A DNA stretch of 64,000 nt, from positions 12,530,797 through 12,594,796 of the forward strand of contig NC_033622.1 in assembly GCF_001540865.1 (NCBI RefSeq), given 5' to 3'. The DNA is from Ananas comosus (Eukaryota > Streptophyta > Magnoliopsida > Poales > Bromeliaceae). Numbering within the stretch: the stretch's first letter is position 1; every line of letters starts with the position of its first letter. The notes under the pieces are model-generated. The model had not been told where the DNA came from. It ran no database searches and saw only the letters and a list, made by a program, of their open reading frames with translations. A program made the translations under genes and the position numbers. Below are positions 11,901-22,200 of this stretch, in pieces.

Positions 11901-14437
11901 AGTGAGTAAATGAAATGAAATGAATAAGGCATCCAAAATAACAAAACTTTTGAGGTTATTCTTGTCGAGAACTTATAAGATATAACCTTTTATGGATATA
12001 TCTTCGGCAGGATCATTAAGCTCATAATGCCAACCCTCCTGTTGAAAAATCTGGATGTCCTCAACACATTTAGGAAAGAATACAGCATCCAAATATACAT
12101 CAACTAAATTGTAGAAATCCTGCAAAAAACGGAATATATTCAGCAAGATTAACCGAGTGTAAACCAAGGTGCTCCATAAGATGTTTATAGCTTGTGTGCG
12201 CCTTATGTTTACCTTCACATTTGTCGAAGCAACTGGATAGCAGGTCCTGTCTGGGCAGGTAAATGCATTTAGGTAAGTATAAAAGCTACCTTTCAGCAAT
12301 TCAACAAAGGGTTCTTTCACAGGGTATTTCCTCGATCCACATAACACACTGTGCTCAAATATGTGAGGTTCGCCAGATGAATCTCTCCTGCAGTTACCGG
12401 CATTACGGATTTTAAACATCGTGCACCAAAAGTTAGATAACGATATTCTATACCAAATTCTTTAACATTTATTGGTGTACTCGAAATTTTCCTTTTAGTT
12501 GCAACAGAAACCGTGAAACTCCTTTTCCGCCCAAAACTTAAGTAAGGAATTAATGATAAACATACGGAGGAGTACTGAAGACAATGCCGAAAGCCTTGTT
12601 TTCGTCGGAATTCGATAAAGACATAATTTCCGCACCCGTCTTCTTATGTCTATAAAGAACAGCATGCGAATAGTACTCTTTGATCGCCTTTTCAGATAAC
12701 TTCTCAAATCCGAGCTCTTCGGCGACATCATAGGCGTCATTTACCTTTCCTAGAAGGTATAGCAATATGTAAATGATTGAAAATGTATCTAAACTAACAC
12801 ATTGATACATGTATAACGCACGAAACGGAAGATCCTCCATTTTAAAAAACAGGGGCGAAGGTAAAAATGTATCTAAACTAACACATTGGTACATGTATAT
12901 AACTNATATGTAAATGATTACACAATCAAATCTATGTAAAAAAACAAAAAAAAACCTCTCCTAGAAGGCAAAGCAATATTTACATGATTACACAATCAAA
13001 TCTATGTAAAAATTGAACAGAAAAAAATAATAATAATAACTCTCCTAGAAGGCAAAGCAATATTTACATGGTTACACAATCAAATCTATGTAAAAATTGA
13101 ACAGAAAAAAAAAAAAATTACCTCTCCTAGAAGGCATAGCAATATGTACACGGTTACACAATCAAATCTATGTAAAAATCGAAGAGGGGAAAAAAAAAAA
13201 ATTTTGGGGCATATATCCACAAGGTGTAATAAATGAATCTTACAAGCTCATTAAAGATTAATGGATGATTAATTAATTAATACGCGATAGAAGCTAAAGA
13301 AAAAAAAACGAAATTATCAGAAAATAGGAAAAATGGAAAATGAATAATTGTCGCAAGAAATTAGGAGAAATTGGAGGGAAAAAAAAAAGAAAAAAAGAGA
13401 GGGTTTCTGAGAGGATCAACTTTGTCTCTCCACTTGTGCGTGATCGTAGCCGACGATCCGACGTTCCCGTGAGCTTACACTGTAAATTTTTTTTTTTTTA
13501 ATTTTTCGTCTGTTAGATTTGAAGAAAAATAAATATTTTTTAAAATCTTTTTTTCATATTTCAGAGAAAACTAGTATTTTATTTTTTAGGGTTTTTAGAA
13601 AAACAAAAAAAATCAGTTTTTTATAAAATATGAAAAAAAACATTCATAAAAATTTGTTCTCTTTAGAACCATGTGGAAAGAAAACTAAAAAAAACAGTTT
13701 TTTTTTTAAAAAAAAAATTTACACTTTTTTGAAAAATCAAGTAGCCTCTAAACATATTTTATTCCGATCAAGTTTTGCAATTACCTGTTATGTCGGAATA
13801 GTTTGTTATAAATTATTCCATCATTTCGATAAAATAATGTCATTTCAAAATTAAATTCTAATTTTATTATAATTATAAATAAATTATGCTGACATGATAT
13901 ATTATATATTATATTAAATTTTTTTATAAAATTATTTATTATACTATATTAACATATATTGTTTATGTTTAAATATTATAATAAATTATTTTTATTAAAT
14001 TTAAATTTAAGTAGAATTTTTAAAAAATTTATAAATTTATTATAATAAATTATTTTTATTAATTGTTCCCACCACTATTCTTATTTTAAAATTTTAAAAA
14101 TTAAAAATTTAAATTTTTAAAATTTATAATTTATAATCTCAAAATTAAANAAAAAAAAAAAAAAAAAAAAAAAAAAAATTCTAGAAGTAAAAATATTTAT
14201 CCTAATATATTCGTTATTCTTGAACCAAATTGCATCTTAACAAAGGATTCTTCGCCATTAGATTAAGGAGAAGTGAAATTTACACCATATTTTGAAATGT
14301 TATAATTATAATCCCCTTCATTTTTTTTCTAATTTTGCACCAGCCCCCTAAACTTGTATAAAGAATAAGGAAACGAAATACTTACGAAAATCTACGGCGA
14401 GCCCCTTGGCTTTTTCGCTCCCGAGCGGCGTTTCCAT
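5928..14437 (-). CDS. Presequence-protease-like M16C zinc metallopeptidase, copy A (1007 aa, 19 exons)
   Basis: Exons, 5' to 3': 14386-14437, 12566-12749, 12213-12387, 11987-12119, 11816-11886, 11425-11508, 10544-10634, 9687-10204, 9417-9581, 9103-9321, 8738-8865, 8454-8646, 8160-8243, 7978-8075, 7376-7637, 7119-7281, 6849-7029, 6235-6306 and 5928-6078. All join in frame to 3024 bases with no internal stop. Along its whole length the product resembles plant PreP, which degrades cleaved targeting peptides and other short peptides inside chloroplasts and mitochondria. The inverted zinc motif is HIFEH (residues 87-91, Glu90 as base), with the distal ligand Glu187 in SEMKG. The substrate-side block DRLRTSGGAYGG is present. 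Intron 5 has a GC donor (AAG/GCAAGT). The start METPLGSEKAKGLAVDF has an in-frame TGA 21 bases upstream, so no transit peptide is encoded in this exon; an upstream alternative exon cannot be excluded. Stop TAA at 5928-5930. Confidence 0.9.
12741..13185 (-). repeat. Tandem array of duplicated 3' splice-site regions, copy A intron 1
   Basis: Just upstream of exon 2, a unit of about 80-85 bases is repeated in tandem. It reads, on the minus strand, ...TTGCTTTGCCTTCTAG/GAGAGGT. Each unit therefore repeats the acceptor and the first bases of exon 2. Besides the true acceptor (about 12744-12760), copies lie near 12955-12970, 13041-13055 and 13121-13136. A further duplicated phrase (ATGTATCTAAACTAACACAT) lies at about 12784 and 12866. 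A single N at 12905 sits inside the array. Confidence 0.8.
13490..14240. repeat. AT-rich block in intron 1 of PreP-like copy A
   Basis: The block is almost entirely A/T, with (AAATTT)-like stretches, an N at 14150 followed by a run of about 28 A, and an end reading TTGAACCAAATTGCATCTTAA. Read on the other strand, that end resembles the terminus of the 1299-2234 element (AAGGGTGCAATTGGTTC). It is probably a degraded member of the same family. The left end is not clear. Confidence 0.4.
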
Positions 14438-16279
14438 CGCCGAAGCGATCGATCAGAGTTAGTTGCTGATTCGATCTCTTCGTACTACAACGTTGTTCAG
14501 AAACATGTACACGCACTGAGAGAGAGAGAGATGGATTTTGGAGAAGATGGAGACCAGTTATGAAATGGGAGAGAAGGCCATGTTTGAGTTGACATGGTCT
14601 TCCTGGTCCTCCAAAACACATTTTCTATTTTAAGTTATCCTAATTTTAACTTTATAGATCATTATTGTATTAATCACAATAGGTTGTTTGGTTGCACGAG
14701 GATACTCAGCTGCAGCAGTGAAACTAGTCTAAAAATAATTTTAAGTGTAAGTTAAGCTTATCATTCTAATAAACATTTTTTTTTTTTTGACTACTATATA
14801 ATAGAGTTATAAAATTTTGCAAATTTACTCCTAAACTGTATGCGACTAGATAAACTATTTATAGTTGCAGCACTTTCTATTACTTCCATCCAAATAAAAT
14901 ATATACTATTATAACTACTATATTGTTAACTGGATGTATTTTTAACTACACTATAATATATCGAACCAAACAGCCCATTTAGTATAATAACAATACAATT
15001 TAGCTAATTGAATGGTAACATATAATTATATAGCGATACGTGAATATATGGAAATAAGACTATTATATTATTAATAGCACTAAGTTATTGGTGCTATTAG
15101 GTTTTCAGCCTTTTGGATGAAAAGATATGCAGTTAGGATGATAATGGTATATTAGAATAGAGTTGATGGTTGGTGAAATATTATGATTAAAGTGGAAATG
15201 ATTAAAGGAGTAGATCTAACGGTGAAAAATTTGATAATACTAAGTATTTTATGCTACTGATAGCATAGTAACCAGACATTGAATAAATGATAGTGTTGTG
15301 GTTAATAACATGGCAAAATTTAAAATATCATATCTGTGACGTATCTACATTCAGCCAACAAAATCGGGCTACATATTTTATTGTAATAATTTAGAAAGGT
15401 CGAGTTATAAATCATAATAAATTAAAATTTGAGGATATCAAAAGCGTTGAATAGCTAACAAAACAAGAAAAAAAATGAAGTGTCATCCGTTTTATTCTTT
15501 GACTTTGTTGAGAGAAAAGAAAAACGTTTTGTTCTTTAAATAAAAATATTATCTTTTCGGACAGTAAATAAGAATAGCAATTACCGTAAAATAAATTTGA
15601 ACGTACATAGTATTAGATGCTCAATATAAAGTTTTAAGGATCAATACCTTTTAATTATAACTCACCAAACAAATTATAGAAAAATTTGTAAATAGATAAT
15701 GACATTAACAGATTTAAAATTACCAATGATAGATATACAGAGATCTAATAACATTACATCTACTAAAAGCGATTAGATATATCGAATGTAATCTACACAA
15801 GGTATATTTATTTATTAATACAATCTACACAAGGTATATTTATTTATTAATACCATCACCATCAAACATTTGAATTAGGTTCCCATGTGCCTGAATTTGG
15901 TTTGACTGTTGCATATCGACACTAAGTAGTATTATATAGATTTTTGGGAAAAAAAATTTCCTCTCTACCAGGATCTGAAAATAAAATTTTAGGAACTTTT
16001 AAATGATTCGCACATATATAATACAAAAGCATCAGTAACTTTCTACATTCACAATACTTATAATGTTTTCAGTTACTCTCCACAGATGATATAAGCAGAT
16101 ATAGGGAATAAACAAGTACAAATCACTCGATCTAGTCTAAAGTACACCATGTGTTCTGATTATTAATGTCCATTAAGATGCTGCAAAGAAATTACCAAGC
16201 TCATTTCAATAATGCTAGGTTTGAGATTTGTGATCCAGATTATGAGATGCGATAAAACTGGTCGACAACAGTCTCCAGC
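14438..16279. other. Region between the PreP-like copies: copy A 5' region and copy B 3' region
   Basis: No coding region. A (GA)n tract at about 14516-14531 and the sequence to about 15960 correspond to the region upstream of copy B (25109-27000), including a shared stretch at 15317-15560 (against about 25450-25675). A 31-base unit (AATCTACACAAGGTATATTT...) is directly repeated at about 15790-15853. From about 15965 the sequence corresponds to that downstream of copy A (from about 5615), so the duplication junction is near 15965. Confidence 0.6.
14682..14976. mobile_element. MITE with TGTTTGGTT ends upstream of PreP-like copy A
   Basis: The left end reads GGTTGTTTGGTTGCACGAGG. The right end, on the other strand, reads GGGCTGTTTGGTTCGATAT. 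This is an imperfect terminal inverted repeat of about 14 bases on a 295-bp AT-rich non-coding element. The copy B upstream region keeps a related left end near 25390 (TGCTGTTTGGTTGCATGATG), so insertion probably predates the tandem duplication and the B version was later reduced. Confidence 0.5.
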
Positions 16280-19200
16280 TCACGAAACTTCGTGGACTTT
16301 CTTAACATCAAAAAATCCAGGCCGCTGCTCGTTTGCTGAAGCAACATCACTAGGTGATGCAACGGCAACCACAACCCACTTATCCTTTACTGCCTCTAGC
16401 GCATCAGCAAACTCCTTAAAATCTTTCACACTGCAAAATCCATGAGAAGTATCAGTAACTCAATTCTTTAAGGTGAAAGAAATCGACCATTCTGCGTGAT
16501 TCGAGTACATTCAGGAGTCGACACAAGAACCAAAAATTTGTTCTGGTTTGTCCAATGCTAAAATATCACCAGACTAAATATGAAACTTACGTGGTTGATA
16601 GGACTTCTCCATGTTTTTTCTCTCGATATTCTTCCGTGATGCCTCTTAAGTACCAAACTAGACTGAGAGATACAGAAAAACAAACAGATGCTGATGCTTC
16701 AGAAAAGAATCAGGAGGAAGTAACTCTAATTCTCCAGAAAAGAAGGAAGTGATTATGGAAGAGAAATTAAAGCAAGATGACCTGAGCCATTGTTCGCAAT
16801 CAGATGCTTTTCCCTTACATGTTAAAAACTAGCTGAACCATTACTCAGTTCAACTTAAAATCATTGGAATTGCTAGTCAACTTCAAAGGGCGCACATTCT
16901 AAATCAAGATATTTCATGTTACACTTCCTATCTGAATTTAAAGAAGTGATTGTAAAAACAAATCACGGCATTTTATGTTATCTGCTAGAAGTTATGAACT
17001 TTTAGAAAGACATGCACCAAATTCATATCAGCTTTCAGAAATTAAATTAATGGGATATAAACCTAAAGATGATATGCATTTGCTCATACCTGCTGTAACC
17101 TTTTGCATCTGGAAGTTTATATCTTTCTAAGGCTCTTATTGTACCTATTATTGCTTTTGTGAGGCTATCACCATCTAGTTCTAGTTCCCGGAGAAACCCA
17201 GCTGTCCTATCATATATGTCTAAGGTTTTTACCAAGTTGGGGTCGCGGTAAGAAGAGTATGAGAAAACTCCTGCCACAGGAAACCAATTATTAGTAGAGA
17301 AAAATCTACCTCTGACTCAACTTACTCAGCAATCATTATGGTTTAAAACATGGACATACCGGAATAAGCATCAAAACCACATTGTCCTCCATATGCGCCG
17401 CCAATAGTTCTAAGACGATCCCATAGCCATGTTGTCTTGACAAACTTAGATATGACATATACACTTCCATGGAGCCGATATCCACTCTCATATATGTTAG
17501 CAGCTGTCCCAACATAGTTAACCTGTAAAGAAGATGAGAAAAGAATGTTAATTTCAAATATCAAAGATGCAACTTTAGTTGAATACCATTTTAAGTTGAA
17601 AAGTGAGAAGTGCACCTGTGTGGGAATGACAATTGCTTCATTTCCAGGAGAAAGTACGGTGTCCCAGGAATTGTTCCTAGGAAATGTAGTTGGAAGGGAG
17701 TCAACAAATTTGGAAAGATGTTTTGTAGCAGCTGCTAGATTTTCCTCATCCGATGTCATATTAATCGCGCACCCTTTCCTAGAGAGAAGGGATTTACGTA
17801 TTTCCTCCAGCGAAATAGAAATTTTATCCCAACCATCATCAACTTTCTTCCCGAGATCTTGTAAGAACTCCAAATAGCTGGTTAACATATAAAATAGACA
17901 TCGAATTTACTGAAAAGTATGATAGACAAAATGTGTCCCTCCCATAGTACACTAAATTGGTTATCAAAAGAGCAACTGTTCAGAATTATTTGCATTTAAA
18001 AATGGTGATGAAAAAAGAAAACACAAACTAATTTTATCAAAAATATTGTGGATTAGAGAAAGGCAATGATGGCAAGATGGACGACCTAATGCCACTGATT
18101 TGTTCACCAATCCATCCTGCAACATTTAGCTTAGCATTTATTCTTGTAGCTGCAATGCTTGAACCACTGCCTTTTATTTTTGTCTGCAAAAATAGATATC
18201 AATTAGAGCAATGTATGTACTATACAAATTTTTGAGATCATGACAAAATATAATGAAAAACCTCCATTTTTGCTCTGCTTTGAGCAACAAACTGTTTAAA
18301 CCGTTGCTTTTCCTTGAATACAACTTCTTGAAGAATGCAGTTTATCTGCAACAAAAATAGATCGCTTATTTATGCAATAACCTAATATTCCAATGCTATA
18401 ATGTACCGAATTGCCTAAACCACATTACGTATGCAGAGAGAACGTAAATCATCAGTTCTAAAACTTAAGAGGGTACCATTACCAGGTTGAATAGGTCCTC
18501 TACCCGTTCTGACAGGGCTTTTCCACGAACAATAATATGGGCACATAAATCTGACTTTTTTCCATTTTTAGAAGATACAAAGGGGAAAATGCGGATTCCT
18601 CCAGTCTTTCTTCCAATGAGATGGTTAAGCTGTACAAAATCCATATCTTTTGTTCCCATCTTCCGCAAAGATTGACTGTTTTAGAACTCATGCATATCAA
18701 CTTAAGTATCATGCAAACATCCTATAAATTTAAATAATCTTGATATTGAAGGAAAACAATTCTAACCAGAACAGTGGTACCAGCTGAAGAAGTTCTTGCT
18801 TCAAGGAACTCATATCAAATACAACCTCTAAATAGACAATGTTGTTTGTAAAAAGGTTGTGCTTCAAAACCTTTACTCCATTAACATCTTCAATCTAAAG
18901 AAATGCATCATACTCTATTAGTTAATTATGATTTTGCTGCTAATAACTTAATATTCACGTGAGCTTAAGATACTAAAAACTCCATTAAAAAATAATAGGA
19001 ATTTCATTAATCAGCACAAACTTCTTCTGGAAAATATGTCATAGGACCTAAAATATATTTAAAGAAATAATGTACTTAGTGGCATATATGAAATCTGCTA
19101 GAAAAGAATGCTCATACTGTTGTGGGAATGTGTAGAGGTTTTCTTGGAATATCTTCTAATGAAAGTTTGGGGATACATCGTAAAGCTTCAGGTGAATCTG

Positions 19201-22200
19201 GGGTTTCTTGTTTTAAACGAAGCTCCTTCGTCGCACGTGCCAGCTCGGCAACTTCCTCCTCTGTCATGCTAGCTTTTATTTTTTTGAGAAGTTTATTTTG
19301 ATCTGCTTCATCACAAGAAGCTTTATCTGGATCAGGCTGGAAAAAGAAAAAAGGCCCACAAACCATGTTAGATGGCAAGTAATAGATACTCAAGATAATA
19401 AATGGTACAATGAAGCAATAGGCAATGCACCTCCATTTCAACCGTGACACGGTGAGAGTTGTTTAAGAAGAATTTCTCTATGAGTGGAGAGAATACAGCT
19501 TTTGGTCCTTCTCTGGAAATATAAGACTTTAAATTTAGCAACGACTCCTCATATAGTAGAGGCTCAAATGGATCCTTACCATATATCCATTTGTTCTGCA
19601 ACATATGGAACATCTATTAGAAAAACCTGACTTTAAACATGAATCGTAAAGCTAAAAATTTTGTTCTTTCTATTCAAAAAATCAGAGCAAAATAAACCAC
19701 GTACAATGGAGCGAAGCATCAAAGATAGGCCTCGAGGAAATGAACCAGTGTTGTTCTCTCTACGGGAGAACTCAATCGTGTTCATGGAAGCCTCCACAGC
19801 ATCGAGCGCAAAACCTTCCTCTGCTAGACTCTTAAAAGTCTTCACAATTAATTCTTCAACTTTACGAACGTCGTCTTTGGAGAGACCTTTCATTCCAACA
19901 GAAAATATGGGTTGAGGAAACTCATTTCCAATTCCATTACCAATAATATCATCTCCTAAGCCACTTTCCAGTAAGATCTTTCTCAGGGAAGAAGCGGGTG
20001 TCCCAAGCAAGAGATGATTCAAAATGCTAAGTTTAAGCTCAGTTTCTACATCTAACATCTCTTCAGATAAAAGCCATGATAGATATATCATGTATTTCCT
20101 TGCAAAGTCACCTTCTTTGCCGACAGGATATCTTTCAGTAATTCTCTTTGGTGCTTTGAACATTTTTTGATACTGAACCTTCGATGTTTCAGCAGAATCC
20201 ATTTCGAATAAATCAAGGTATGCTGAAATCAGAAAGAAAAGAAGATTGGAAAAGAATTGTTTAGTCACAGAACAGGCATTTAGCTAGAGTTAGTTTGCTA
20301 AATTTTAGTACTTGATTCCCAATCCTGTGAAACATGACATATACATGAAAAGATATTTAAAGATGTCATATTGTCAACCACCTGGAGAAAAGTAATTTTT
20401 TACCAGATAAGATACGTAATCGTTCATTTGGATCATCATCTCCATAAAACCATATCTTAGCATTGCTAGGTTTGTAGTGCTTACTGTGGAATTCCTGAAA
20501 GAAATGTCAAGCATATTTTAAGCATCCTCATACTGAAAAAATCATACATGCAGTAATGTAATTAACAGTATTTGAAAGACCTTCAACAGCTCTACGGATA
20601 TTTCAAAATAATTATCAAAGCTCTCCATGAGGATACTGTTCCTTTATCCTTGGTGTGCAGATTAACTAGAACCTAGCTCCTCTGTTGGGCAGTTTTGTAT
20701 TTGGTTTTTCCTTCTTCCTTTGTTTTATTTATTTATTTATTTTTGTTTGTTTTACTCTTTTGATTGTTTTTCTTTCGATAGATTTCGGGACCAGATAGGT
20801 CTCAAGCTTGTTCATTTTTTCAATGAATTAAGCTAGTTGGGTTTCCCAACTTTTTCTCAAAAAAGAAAATAGAAGTATTTGATCAAACTGTCAACTAAAA
20901 ACAAATTAGGATGTGTGCAACTGTGCATCATATCAAGAGGAGTATCACAACAAGTTGAACCGGGAATGATGTTGGTTCCGTTAACAGTTCTATTTTGCAA
21001 ACAGCACAGAATTGTAGTGGTCCCAATGAGAGAAAAAAGTGTAGATTTTGCTTCAATGCAATTTGGCTTTCTGTACTTGGCTTCAATATTCAAATTTACA
21101 TCTAATATACATTAAAGTGCATGAAAATCGCTATCTTGTCATTTCAAAATGCAGTAGTCCACATATAAACAGAATTATTAGATCATGAAATGACCGTAGA
21201 TCTCATTTATTTATTTGTTCATATTTATATTAACATCTTGTGCTAATTTTTTTGAATTAGCTAGAGTCTTATAAGAATTAGCACTGTTAAATGAGAATTA
21301 ACTATTTTAGGCTATCATGCACAAACAGACCTTGAATTCGTCAAACGTTAATTGTGGAATGACTTTTGGATCACCACCACTTACAAGCCTATAAATAGTG
21401 TCTGGGAAGAGAGCCTGCAAAAGATCAATAATATCAGATATCCTGATCTTTCTTTTACTTGAACCTGCACTTCCGGCACAACCAACCAGCTTTTACCCCC
21501 AAAAAAAAAAAGAACGGACAGTGATTTGATGACAGCAAAATATGAAACAAATATGCAAATGATTGGATTACTGCATAACCGTTGATGATCAATAGCAATA
21601 ACAGTTAAGTTCAAATTATCATACAAATTTCACCGCAATTCTACTAATGTACTCTAAACTGCCATTACAATAGGTTCACTGATTTTTAACGTAAGGTGAT
21701 CACAAACTCAAGCAGATAATAATCCATGGGAGATCAACTTGCCTTCTGAGCAACATATCGGACAACGGAGTCAGGTTGAGAGTAGATTCCTTTCATTTCA
21801 CTGTAGACAACACCTGATATTGTGTTTGATACAAAAGGTGAGTAATGAAATGAATACGTCATCCAAAACAACAAAACTTTCGAAATTATTCTTATAGAGA
21901 AGTTATTTAATTAGATGAAACCTTTTATAGAGATATCTTCGGCAGGATCATTAAGCTCATAATGCCAACCCTCCTGTTGAAATATCTGGATGTCCTCAAC
22001 ACATTTAGGAAAGAATACAGCATCCAAATATACATCAACTAAATTGTAGAAATCCTGCAAAAAAGGGAATATATTCAGCAAGATTAACCGAGTGTAAACC
22101 AAGGTGCTTCATAAGATGTTTATAGCTTGTGTGTGTCTTATGTTTACCTTCACATTTGTCGAAGCAACTGGATAACAGGTCCTATCTGGGCGGGTAAATG

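Noticed and set aside
12741..13185. Regularly spaced repeats resembling a CRISPR-type array
   Set aside because: The units are contiguous tandem duplications of intron plus splice-site sequence in a plant gene, with no variable spacers.
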